Of a stretch of 64,000 nucleotides of DNA, positions 11,901-24,390 are shown piece after piece. Made by a program: the position numbers and the translations under genes. A model generated the notes under the pieces. That model was given only the letters and a program-made list of their open reading frames with translations. It ran no database searches and was not told the DNA's origin. The stretch comes from Abelmoschus esculentus. Taxonomy: Eukaryota; Streptophyta; Magnoliopsida; Malvales; Malvaceae. Position 1 is the first letter of the stretch. Each line of letters starts with the position of its first letter. Location: NCBI GenBank assembly GCA_035048815.1, contig JAUCBN010000042.1, positions 868,001 through 932,000 of the forward strand, written 5' to 3'.

Positions 11901-14900
11901 TGTTGAATTTTCTTTATGAGGAACATTATCATTTGCTGTCAGCTGCTTTCTTTCTAGCATTTCTTGGGTTGCATTAGTCAATATAAAATACCTGGGTGAG
12001 TGCCATAAGTAAACTTGGACTGTCAGTTGTGATATTCATTATAAACTAAACTGTACTTGTTCTAGTTTGGTTAATGAAGTTGTTTGTAATATTATGTTTA
12101 TGGAATTATTTCATTAGGAAAATATACATGATATATAGTTATCAATCAGATATAAGAACCTGGGACTAAAATCTTGCCCCGCCAACCCTTTTCTTTTACG
12201 TTCGGACATGATTGACAACGGCATTACTCGTCATAATGTATGCATCTTCTTCGTGTTGTAGATAGAAGTTGGTTCACTTAATATCACTTTGGCATTAAAA
12301 TGGTCTTTTATAATTAAAGAAGGATCACTGTTTGAACAATATCTGTTGTTACATGTGGTTCATGTAGTTCTTTCTACTTGCACCGGTTTCTTATCATTGA
12401 AGACAGTAAGTTTTCTTCTATTGCAGGAGAAAATTTCTATGATTCGAGAAAATGAATCATTACAAAAAGAAAATGAGAGATTAAAGTATGAAAAAGAGCT
12501 TTTGATGAAAAACAAAGATTTGGCTGAAGGTCAGATAAATTCATTAACAAAATCCTTGGCAGCCGTTCAGAAGGATCTGAAGGACAAGGAAAATATGGTA
12601 ATTCTATTTAACTTGATTTCTTTAATAGATGACCGTTAATGATACTGAAAAATTTGAAGCGATTTCATACTTCTCCAGATACAAGATATGAAGCTTGCCT
12701 GGGAGCACCAAAGGAAGGAACTAAATGATCACAGGGAAGAAATCACTTCCCTGAAAAAGCATGTTGACGGATCTGGTTCTGTACAAGAATCAGTGATTAG
12801 TGTTGACTCTGCTCGACCCCAGACATTTGAAAATTACAAGGAAGAAATTATGTCTTTACAGAAGGAAATTGAAAGATTGAAGGCAGAGGAAAGAAATATT
12901 CCAAATATAGGTGATTCCAGCTGTGCTGAGAAAGAATCAATGTATACCGAAGAGAAAGTTGTTGAGATGGATGAGAATAAAACCTTAATCACTCATCCCA
13001 TTGAACTGGCAGGACCTGTTGTCAACAATGTACTGTCACGGCCAGTTCAAACATTTGACGGCTGCACCCACAAGCCTGAAGAAAAGTTGGCAGAACCAGT
13101 TATGAATCCTTCAAGCAATAGTGATGGTTTCCTATCTGGTGGAACCTTATCCCAACAGAATGAGAAACTACCATCAGAGTGTAGTAGATTGCATTCAAAA
13201 CCAGAAACTCCTAACGGTGGACCTGCTCCAGAGAATATGGTAAGTTTTTTATTTTTTGCTTTATGATTTTATATTTCAAAGGTGGTATATGGAGTTTCAA
13301 TAGACATTCCATTTGAATGCATAAACTTATTATTTGAAAGCCATAGTTTGACTCCTCATCCACCACCCTTGTGGCTGTTATCCCTTTGTTTGCTTTTCCC
13401 CGGCAGTTCCTGTAGGAGGTTGGATAGTAATAGGAGCTGGAGTGGGAATCTTTTTAAGGGGAAAACCCCATAGTATATATATATATTAAATAAATTGACC
13501 TTTATACTAAAATTCTCACTTTTTTATTACTTATGCGGTCTGATAACCTAACAAACCCCTAAGATCAAGAGGTTTGTCACAATAGTCAATAACAACCATG
13601 TAAATTTGACAAAAAACAAATTAGCTTTATAATTCGTCAATAAGATTTCCAGTCTGCAACCTAGTACCGAGCATATTTTGTCCGTCTTTCTAGCCTAGTG
13701 GACCTTCTTCGGTCCATATAACTCTCCAGTTTTAGCTCTCCTGCTATCTTGCATTATTTCTTCAACACAAAAGTCAGATTAGAATCACTTTGTAGAACTC
13801 CAGAAAACACCCTAAATTCTAATCTCAAATTTCAACTTCATAAAATTCTTTTAATCGTAAATATTATTTTCCTAGTTTAAAGAAAATATGAAATTAACAA
13901 TTGATTTTCTTGGGTACTTTCTAAAAGAAAATTAACTCGCAATTTTAAGATTATATATGATATATTTTGTTTCTTTATACATTTGTTTATGACATAAAAT
14001 TAAGTTTTTTTTTTTGTTAAAACATTTATGTTATATCAAGAACATAATGGGATACATTTATGAGAAAACGAAGATCTAGTATGGTACTACTTGCTTCCCC
14101 ACCCAAAATAGAATATATTGTCAAGATTTGCTACAATTTCTCTTCATAGAAATTCAAGCACATTTATCATGTCTGATGCTGAGTTTTCATTAAATCAGGG
14201 TTTGGGGACGATTCAAATCCTTGCTGATGCTTTGCCTAAGATTGTTCCTTATGTTTTAATCAACCATCGGGAGGTTCACTTCTGACTGTTAGTTTTTACT
14301 CCGACAGTATCTTATTTGTTATCCTCATAAATCTATTTAATTCCATACTAATTTATTTGACTCTAGGAGCTTCTTCCTCTGATAATGTGTGCTATTGAGC
14401 GGCATCCAGATAATGCCACTCGAGATTCGTTGACGCACACTCTATTCAATTTGATTAAACGTCCAGATGAACAGCAGAGGCGAATTATAATGGATGTATG
14501 TTTCAGAGAATCCCATTATAGCATAAATAGCTACAAGTGTAGATACTGTACTGATCCTTTAAACTTCATTTCAGGCATGTGTGAGCCTTGCTAAAAATGT
14601 TGGGGAGATGAGAACAGAAATAGAACTACTCCCCCAGTGCTGGGAACAAGTGAGTTTCTGGGCTGCTTATTTCTTCTTTGTCGGTTGTATTTATAGTACC
14701 CTGATTTCATATTCTGAGTGCAGATAAATCACATGTATGAGGAGCGCAGGTTGCTTGTTGCTCAATCATGCGGAGAGCTTGCTGAATTTGTCAGACCTGA
14801 GATTTGTGATTCTCTTATTTTATCTATCATACAACAACTAATAGAAGATCCTGCAACTGTTGTCCGAGAAGCTGCTGCGCACAACCTGGCCTTACTACTT

Positions 14901-17900
14901 CCACACTTTCCGCATATGGATAAATATTTTAAGGTAGGCCTCACTAAATATGCTTCAAGGCAATCATGGAGAAGAATTCTGACTTGACAGAGTTGGCCAA
15001 GATGTAAGCTCTAGAACAGGTTGATGACCCATGGTCCAGGGACTGGAGCCTTTTGCCCTTAGCATAATATAATATCATGACTTGAAAGAAATAAAGAAAT
15101 TATAATAAGAAAACACAAAATTCTCCACCACCTTATTTGCATATTGACAGGTTGAGGAGTTGATGTTCCAACTGGCATGTGATCCGTCCGGAGTGGTGGT
15201 TGAAACTACACTAAAAGAACTACTACCTGCCGTAATAAATTGGGGAAACAATGTAGACCATATTTTGAGAGTGTTAATCTCTCATATCTTAGCCTCTGCT
15301 GAGGTAACTTTTCGCCCCTCGATTTTATTATTTTTTGGTAGGTGCTATCACATTTCCAAAATCCCATTCTCTCTCCCTCTTAACTGATTCTTAATGTTTT
15401 CAGAAATGTCCACCTCTTTCTGGAGTAGAAGGGGCAGTGGAGTTCCACCTGCGTGCTTTAGGCGAACAAGAGCGCTGGAATCTTGATGTTTTATTAAGAA
15501 TTTTGGCTGACTTGCTTCCTTATGTGCATCAGAAAGCAATTGAGACATGCCCATTTTCCTCTGTTTCAGAGTCAAATGGGACAATATTTTCCAGCTCTGT
15601 ACTTCAATTGTATGCAGAGTAAGATTTTCCCTGTTCTATGGTTTCTTTTTTCCACACTTGCATTTTCTTTTATATACCCGACTTATGAGATATGGATGGA
15701 TTTTGATAGCTCAGTTGTAAGCTGAAATGATTTTGATTGATTTTATATTCTACCAGGGGACATGTCAAGTGGCCGGCATTTGAATGGATGCATGTAGAGT
15801 GCTTTTCGGGTTTGATAAAACTGGCTTGCATGTTACCCCAGAAAGAAGATAGTTTAAGAAACCGAACTACAAAGGTATTTTGTCAATATTGCAATTAATG
15901 GGATCTTATGCTTTCTTTATGCTTGTTCTGTCGAAATAATGTTGATTGTCTTGTTGCTAATCTACATCATGACATTGCAGTTTTTATTGGCTGTTTCTGA
16001 ACGTTTTGGGGAATCATATTCGACACACATAATGATTCCTATATTCTTGGCAGCAGTTGGCGATGCTGCTGATTTGACTTTTTTCCCTCCCTACATTCAT
16101 TCTAGTATCCAAGGTATTGTCTCCGTAGAATCTTGTTAACCTTTTATTGTTGCATGTTCTGTGATTGTTGCTTGGTTGCAGGTCTGAAACCAAGAACTGT
16201 TGAGGCCGAGAGACTTGCTACTCTAGGTATCCTGCCACTTCTCTTAGCGGGTGTTCTAGGATCTCCTGATAAGCGTGAACTGTTAGCAGATTACTTGAGG
16301 AAGCTATTAGTTGAAGGTGCAGCGAAAGAGGATCAGTCTTCGACACACATCAATGATATTGTTAATGCTGTCCGCTTCCTTTGGTTTGTAATTAAAAACT
16401 TCAGTCCTCATTATTTGTTTTTCATTGCTAAATGTTCACACAGAATCTACCTTAATAATGCAGCACATTTGAAGAGCATCATAGCTTGATATTCGATATC
16501 TTGTGGGAAATGGTTGTTAGCTCAAATATAGAATTGAAGATCAGTGCTGCTAATATATTGAAAGTCATTGTATGGTTCTCTTTCCCTTTAATCAAATTTT
16601 TCTTGCTATACCTCACAATAATATATTTACATACATTTTAACAGGTTACATATGTTAATGCAAAAGTTGCATCCACACATGTTCTGCCGGCCTTGATTAC
16701 CCTTGGCTCGGATCAAAACGTGCATGTGAAGAACGCAAGCATAGATGCATTTGGGGCTGTGGCACAACATTTTAAAAATGACATGGTAAAGTTGTTTTTA
16801 TAATAATTCATGCTGATGCAATTTTTATACATCATTCTTATGAACACATCATGTGCAGATTGTTGATAAAATTCGTGTTCAAATGGATGCTTTTCTCGAA
16901 GATGGTGCTCATGAAACAACCTTGGCTGTGGTCCGTTCATTAGTGGTAGCAGTTCCACATACAACAGAGAGATTTAGGGACTATATCCTTGACTTCCATG
17001 TGAAAATCAATTCTTAGCACTTCATTTTTGAGTTGTGCATTGTGATTTAGCTATTTTAGTGCTTGCCTTCATCCCATTTTTCTGTGAAGCCATTGTTCAC
17101 TTAACATGATCTACATTTTTTATCCAAGATTTTCCAACTGTCGAGCACGCCTGTTTTTGCAACTGATATGATATCTCGTCGAGAGAGCGCTGATGTGTTT
17201 TGTGAAGCCATTTGTGCTGTGGATGCGACAGGTTTGCTTCTCTTAGTGACTACGGTCATCATTTCTCTTCCTTCTCTGTTCTCCAATATTTTGCTTTGTC
17301 ATCATAGAAAACTATAGGGTAAAAATTCACTTGCTATCCAATTTTCATTCCTGAGGATGAGGAAGGGGAAGAGATTACACCAGGAGAAGGCAGGGGGTAG
17401 TTCAAGATGGGTGTGTTTTATCATTGGTTTGATCAGTTAGAAGTAAATGATTTCCTTTATGGACTATTTATATTTAAAAGCCTCAACCTAAAGCCATAAA
17501 CAACGTGCATTATCTGTTGGCATGCCTGGTAGGAATTTTTTTAGAAAAAAGGTTAAATAGTGATTGCAATTTTACCATTTTTACGAGTTTCCTTAAGTTT
17601 TCTTTTCTAGAATACATTCACTTTAGTAGGTTGGTATTTGCATGAAATAGATATCTCCATATTTTCCATTTAAAACCCCATGGAGACTTACTCTTCCCAG
17701 ATTGATTGGAATTAAATACACGCTTAAAGTGATGCTTTTATGTTTTGTAGCATCAAATATTGTCAATACTAGCCTTCTCGAAAGGTTTGTTGGTAGCATC
17801 CAACTTTCCATCCCACCTTCTCAAAAGGTGGCATGGGAGGATCAGGGTGTGAATCGCCCTCCACCGGCCACCCTTTGTGAATTCAAGATTGAAAGAAAGG

Positions 17901-18585
17901 TGTCTAGGTAGTTCAATTATTAAAATCTTTGAAACCTCTTTCTTACATCATTTATTTTTTTCAGAAAAAGCTTACTAGAAGTTTCATCTTTTATACGGCA
18001 AAAGTTGTTTATTTTTTAGTAGATTTGCCAAACTTCATTACTTCAACACTTTGGAAAACAGAAAACTTGGTGCTGTTAATTTGTGATAATTTATTTATGG
18101 TTCCCTCCAAAATGCTCCATTTTGTGTGTTTGTATATCTACATCAAGATAATGGTTTGTGTTGGACATATTTTACTTCCCCTTCTCTTTTTTGTTGCAGA
18201 TATTTCTTCGAATAGCATTCGTGATTTCCTCCTTCCTACCATACAAAACTTATTAAGAGACCCCGATGCACTAGATCCAGCACACAAAGAGGCCCTTGAA
18301 ATAATATTTAAAGAAAGGTCAGGTGGAACTTTGGACGCTTTGAATAAGGTTGTGGGATCTCACATCGGGATTGCATCATCAATGACTAGTTTCTTTGGCG
18401 AGGGTGGGCTGTTAGGCAAGAAAGAAAATACTGCACCAACGAGTCCATCTGGATCCCCTAAAGCTGGGACAGCATCCGCACATGCACTTGGACCGGAGGA
18501 TACCAGATTTTTGCGCATCATGAGGGTCACTGACAGGCTTCGAGGCAAAGCAAAGAATCAAGAAGAAACTCACCAGAACCAGTGA
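8844..18585 (+). CDS. LisH and HEAT-repeat protein, RELCH-like
   Basis: Related to animal RELCH (KIAA1468), a RAB11-binding protein of recycling endosomes, and to the Arabidopsis HEAT-repeat protein At5g16210. The plant role is not established. Twenty exons: 8844-9045, 10165-10317, 11000-11178, 11719-11814, 12427-12597, 12679-13239, 14199-14273, 14367-14495, 14575-14649, 14724-14933, 15151-15303, 15404-15618, 15757-15874, 15981-16113, 16182-16383, 16464-16569, 16645-16785, 16859-16982, 17115-17231 and 18200-18585. All phases agree and give 1181 residues, the expected length. A LisH motif lies at about residues 8-37 (NFLLEENYLLTAFELLHELL), a second LisH-like segment at about 150-178, coiled coils at about 70-115 and 211-330, then HEAT repeats from about 455 to the C-terminal region (for example DPATVVREAAAHNLALLLPH). 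Intron 18 is AT-AC. The ATG at 8847 would also fit and gives one residue less. Confidence 0.9.
13240..14198 (+). other. Long intron 6 of the RELCH-like gene
   Basis: The longest intron of the gene after the first. It has a short TA run near 13476 and an AT-rich middle. No gene or clear mobile element seen. Confidence 0.6.
16983..17114 (+). other. Apparent U12-type AT-AC intron in the RELCH-like gene
   Basis: The intron begins ATATCCTT, the exact minor-spliceosome AT-type donor. It ends in AC, with a branch-like TCACTTAAC about 10-13 nt before it. No GT donor gives the family sequence: reading through the exon leads to a stop. With these ends the codon split is T|AT and the protein reads RFRDYFLSKIFQLSS, which matches the conserved RDYLLSKI-type sequence of homologues. 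Confidence 0.8.
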
Positions 18586-21310
18586 GACTCTTCTTCTCTA
18601 ACTCCTATATGAGATGAACATATATTTATTTCATGCCATATATAAGGACGCTGGTAGCAGAGGTCAAGTTTTTGATTACATTTTTTTGCCGAAGCAGTTC
18701 ATGATCGCATATTAGGGAAGAAAAATGAGATGAGATTATGTGGCTGCAGCTTCTGGTAAAAACACAGCATTGCGTTTTTGTCATATGCAATGCATTATAT
18801 TTTTGTCTTTTGTTGTTTTTCTAGTCACTCAACTTTAATCATTTGGGTAGTTTCTGAAGGGGACAAGTAGTTCAAGTTTAATCAGACTAGTGAAGTTAAT
18901 TCTATTATATAAATGATTTGAAAGCAATGACCAGCTTGTTGTTGTCTAGACAAGTAACAAGTTTTATACATTTATTGAGGTTTGGAAGTACTGCCCTTGG
19001 GTTATCAGTTCAGTCCGAATTTGGTTGATTCTGAACCTGATTCGGTTCTGAAAGGACGTTCCACAGTACGCTGTATACCCTTCAGGTTTGTCTTCCGATC
19101 ACTTTTGGTTTCGAACATTAGATTAGATTTCAAACATTACTGATCCTGAGCAGATTAACCCAGTTTAGATGATCCGAAAGTGAATCATAGTATCATGGAT
19201 AGAGTGAAAATGGGGTTTGAACATTCATGGGCACAATCCTATTTAGGTTGGAAATAGTAGAAAGAAAATGAAATTGAGGGGGAAATGGACAGGCATTTTC
19301 CACCAACTTAAAAATAATAAATATATGTTCATATTTGATTATTGTATTTTCTAGTGTTTAAACATTTCATGTTTACAAAAATCTTGATATCTTAATATTT
19401 CCGTACAATTGTATTATGTAAGACATTGTCTTGGTCTAAATAAGAATACTAAACCAGAGTTATTTTGTATTCCCCGTGAAGTGCTGCTAAGTTTTCTCCG
19501 CCTTTAAATTTTTAATATTTTTCTTTTTAATAGTCAAAAGGTAATCGCTTTCAAACTCGTATTTAAATCAATATAAATAAATTGCTTTGTCTACTATCTT
19601 GGGTTAATATATCGCTTTAAGTCTCTAGTCAAGTCCTCAGATCCCAAATATAAAGTAAATATGATGGTTAGTACGGGTAAATTTAGGTTACAATATGGTC
19701 GCAGTGCGAATATGATACGACATTAACAAAATAAGATATTACAAGGTATTACAAAGTTAACTGGAATTTTCTATTGTTAATTTTTTAATCTTTCTCAACT
19801 ATTTCAAAAATATTCAAATTTCGAAGTTAGAAGTAATCAAATGATATCGCCGAGTTACTAATTTTGAAAAAAAAAGATTTTTTTTTAAAATTATGTATCC
19901 TTTAACATATTAACTACAAGTCTCATTCGAATTTGATTGAAAATTAAAATTGGGCATACTCTCTCTTCAACCTTGACCAATTGCCTATTAATAGAAAAAA
20001 ATTAAAGTTCGCGTAGGTAGATAAAATGATTTTTTAGATACTTTTTATAACATATTAAATTGATAGTCTTACAACAAATATAGATACTTGTAAATAAGTT
20101 TTGATATTTATAAAAACTTAAAATATATTATGAGGAATTATAAGTATTTATACTCGGAACTAGGTTTTGCTACCAAACCACCAGCCTAAAATATTATCAA
20201 AAGTGTAACATTTACATTTTTAAGTTTCACATTTTATAACATTTTTTATTGATGTCGCACTGTGATTGTGCTGCATCCTTACTGTACATTAGACTCCCCT
20301 AAATAGTAGTAGATGGTAATTTGATGTGTCCCTGTTGGGTTCCGACACGATACAATAGGGGCAAATTTTTATCAGAAAAAAATCAAAGACAGGTCGAGTT
20401 TATAAAAATAAAGTTGGTTGGGTCGGGTTTAAGAGAAAATTCTTTGGTTCGACTCAACAAAATATATTTATAGATTTTAATTATATTTTATACATAATAT
20501 TTAATGTTTTTATTAATTTTTTCTGGGTCAAATCAAGTTTACTCAAATTTTTTATTAATATATCATGGTTGGGTCATAGTCGGGTTATATAATTTATTAT
20601 TTCGAGTCTGAGAAAAATATATGTTAAGGTCAAGTTGAGACTGATGTTTTAGTTTTTAAATTGGGATTAGGTGAACAAAATCCAACCCGACTTAACCCGC
20701 CGTTGACAGTAGAGTATCACATCTGTTGTATCAGTGTCTTTTTAAAATAAAGTATTATATGGGCACTTCAGAAAAAAAAAATAAAAGAATCGGCACTTCA
20801 GAAAAGAAAAAAAAAGAATGGGCACTTCAGCAACTACAATATGGGAGATAAACACGGAACAAATGGAATCAACATTGGGCGATCGGTGTACAAAAGAGAC
20901 CTAGTGTATAAATGGGTACAAATAATTGAAGTAGTACTCCGGGAAAAATTCAAGTGCATTTCAACTGATTTAAAAATATACTTATATGCATGTAATAAAA
21001 TTATATATATATAGGGTTAGATTCATTAATACTATGTAAAACTCAGCTATTTTTTTTCGAATAGTTGAGTGAAGGTAAATAAATGATTGAAATTATTTTC
21101 TCTTTTACCTGGGATAATCTGAGATAATCTTCTCATTTACTAAGGTTAATCTCAGTCATCTAGTCAACTTCATCTAATGGTCCAAAAATTGTGTGTATAT
21201 ATAATCAAACATGAAAAAAACGATTCCTAAACAGATTCAAATTCATCCCTAACTCTCAGCCATTTCATCTAAAATCCATAAAACGGGGTTCAACTCGATA
21301 TTTGTCGAGT
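18586..21310. other. AT-rich intergenic spacer
   Basis: Contains the 3' flank of the RELCH-like gene and degenerate GGGTCGGGTT/CAACCCGAC-type sequence near 20400-20700, typical of decayed plant repeats. No gene seen. Confidence 0.6.
20762..20830 (+). repeat. Three short tandem copies of an A-rich unit
   Basis: GGCACTTCAG followed by an A-rich tract occurs at 20762, 20792 and 20821, unit 29-30 bp, the last copy incomplete. Confidence 0.7.
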
Positions 21311-21473
21311 TCAATTCAATTTCTGTTCAAGTGATAGTAAGTCAGACATGTTTGGTATGGTTTTGATCTTAACATATAGCCACAAACTGTCCAAGAAATG
21401 GCTGACTGAATTGCAGAAACCATCATTTATGAAGTCTAAACAAAAACCATTTGATACGATAAACTGATTACCT

Positions 21474-21785
21474 CTACTTGTTGCGTTTAACAGCACGTCT
21501 TCCTTGGCCTTTCTTCGGTGCTCCCTTACCACGTCTCTTCAACATTTCAAGCTTCAATAGGCGCTCTTCTTCTTCCCGGGCCAAGACATGCGGATCATCG
21601 TTCTTGATGTCATACGGGTACCATTCTGCAACCTTGTCACCAATGAGCTTTTTGCGTAACACCTTATGAGGTGATCTCTGCCCTGTCGGGTTAAGTATGT
21701 GCCCGAATATTCTTGCTCGAGCTTCAGTGACCCCAACTACAACAGCAGAGGCCAACATGTGCTTTAAACCACCACCGGTATTCAT
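21474..21785 (-). CDS. Mitochondrial small-subunit ribosomal protein mS33
   Basis: Component of the small subunit of the mitochondrial ribosome (mS33; called S27 in yeast and S33 in animals). The 103-residue product carries the family core VTEARARIFGHILNPTGQRS, then HKVLRKKLIGDKVAEWYPYD and a Lys/Arg-rich tail (KRRGKGAPKKGQGRR), and matches plant homologues over its full length. The coding part is one exon. On the minus strand TTTAACAG sits just before the bases ahead of the ATG, so the leader is probably split by an intron; possible 5' leader exons lie near 22300 or 22450-22570, with donors GTATCG or GTGAAT. The ATG at 21785 is the only one giving the family N-terminus. Confidence 0.9.
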   Translation of the reverse strand: MNTGGGLKHMLASAVVVGVTEARARIFGHILNPTGQRSPHKVLRKKLIGDKVAEWYPYDIKNDDPHVLAREEEERLLKLEMLKRRGKGAPKKGQGRRAVKRNK

Positions 21786-22589
21786 CTTACAGTCAGAGTT
21801 CTGTTAAACATTCAAAGTAAACTTTTAGCAATTTTTTCTGAGAAAAGAAGAGGCTTGAGTTTCTCACTCGAAACCGAAGTTATTAACTAGATTTAAACCA
21901 GAAATTCCCACAACCTATTCTACAACCATAACAAAAGCCTGTAAAATCCAACCATCATCCCTTCAATTGTGTTCAAATGTTCAAAAATCCAATATATTTT
22001 AGGCTATAATATGATGTTAATTAAAAATCAACAAAAAAAAAAACAAGATTTACCACAGAAATCTCCACTAGTAAAAACAGAACAAAAATAAGCTATCAGC
22101 AATATCAAAAATATTTGATGATCCCAAATTCTCAATCCTAATGACCGCATAAAATTCATTTTTTAACTAGGTTTCACTCAAAATTCATTTTGATTAAACG
22201 TCCAGAAAATAATCTATAAAATTCAATAACCCCAATCTACTAAATTACTAATAGGTTTAGAGCAGAAAACAATCTATAAAATTCATTTTCGATACCTTCA
22301 GAAAGATGTTCTCCTTCTCAATAGAGTAAACAGAGAGATAAATGTAACAAACTGTAGGATGAAAACAAAAATAAAATAAAATATAGCAGAGGCTCGTGAT
22401 TCGAATAGAAATCAATCTTCAAATGAAGTTTAGGGTTTTAAAATTCACCTTTTTAAACTTCGTGGTCTTCCCAAAACTTGATCGCAAGAGAGGGTTGGGT
22501 CAAGGACTGGTGGTGGAGATGGAGGTGGAGGAGATGAGAGCGGTGATTACAGGCTTACTTGGCGGCGGGAATGTGTGAAGACAGATGTG

Positions 22590-24390
22590 AGTGCCTGAGT
22601 GGGCTGGGCGGCTGGCTGGGAATTTCTAAATGAAATTTTGGTTTCATCGATATATTTTATCCTTAATTACAAAATAACCCGTAAAAAAAATTAGAATCAA
22701 AGTTTATAAATAATCATTAACCTATCGCCTATCGGATAAACAACATTATTTTCATTAAATTATTATCGTTTTTATATTTTTATTAATTTATTTATTGATG
22801 GAATCGTTATTAATAATATATTACTTTTTAATCATCAATGTTAAAGAATTAATGATGATAATGATATATATTATTTTTAAATTTTTATTTTTACATATTT
22901 TTCCTTTTTTTTATCAAGAGATTATGTGTTATTTTTAAGGTAAATTATATTATTATCATTAAATTATCTTTGTTTTTTTATTTTTATTATTAAATTATTT
23001 TTTATTTTAACAATTATAATTCATCATCAATTGTTATAAATCGTTAAAAACTCATTTTATATTATAGAAACAAACACTTAAAATATTTTTAATCTCTCTT
23101 AATATTTTTTTTTTATCGATTTAAGCTCAACAATTGGTATCTAAAATCATATCTGTATATGTTGAAAATAAAATAAAAAATATAAAACCGTCTTTGACCC
23201 GTTATCACCTTCGTTATAAATATGTATGAATTTATTTAAATTTAAAATTAAAATAAAATTAAATTATAATTAAATTAAATTATTAAAAAAACATATGAGA
23301 AACATAAAAGTAGAAAAAGGGTAATGAGTTTGGGTTTTGTTTAAACCTACCCGACCCGACTTTGAAAGATGCAATAAAATAGATGCCCTAACTCCTAACC
23401 CATTCTTAAAATAATGTCCCCACAGTTATTAATTATCATTATTATGAAGTTTATTGTCCCTAATCATTGATGGAATGCGTTAATCAAACAAGATTTTTGT
23501 TTCTTTCTCATACTGTCTAGGGTGGGTTTATCTATTTCATTTTCAACTATTCGAGAGAATAAAATTTGATTCAATTTAAAAAATTAAATTTTTTATTTTG
23601 GTCGGCATGAAAAAAATCAATTCTTTTTTAATTCATTTAAAAAATTTTAAATAGAATTTAAGTAATTAATATATAAGTTCAAGTTGAATCTTTTAATTTT
23701 ATCTAATATATATTATATATAATATATATATATAAGTTAATTATATATGATTCTTGAAAGTTTTTAAATTAAAATTAATTAATATCATAATACGTGAACT
23801 TAAATAATTTGACTCAATTTAAATTTTATAAATTTATCTTGATAAAATTTTAAATAAAATTTAAATTATAAAAAATATTTATTAATATGAATAATTTAAA
23901 AAATATTTGATTCCACTCGACTAAAATCGAATCCTCATCCCTATGTCCTAGAAACATATTTACTCGTAATTGAAAATTTACCGACCGGATCTTGTGGGTC
24001 AACCCTCACAGTCAGCAGTAAGCACGTGTGTTTTTTTTTACTGTTTTTAACTTTTGTTCGTACGACTCCTGCACTCTTCCAAAGGCCACCAATCACTGGA
24101 ATATTCTCGTACCATCAAAGGCATAAGCTAATAAAAAAAGACATTGTCAAGACGCTAGTAAAGTTTTAATATAAATTAATGGTAAAACAGGTGGAATTAA
24201 GAAAAAAATTGCCTCTTAAAATTATATTTTTGGGAAATAAAAATGTTTAATGTTAAATACATATAATTTTAAAAAATAAAATTTTTATGATATTATGTGT
24301 AGGTGACACCTTCTGACCATTATTATTTTGTTATTAATCCATTGCATACTGAAAATCAACAAAAGAAGCCAAGTTTAACCATCTTCTCCA
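22590..24390. other. AT-rich intergenic spacer
   Basis: Very AT-rich with degenerate TTAAATTAAATT-type sequence and a TATATA-rich patch near 23705-23735. No gene is supported. The promoter of the epimerase gene is presumed to be in the last 300 bp. Confidence 0.6.
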
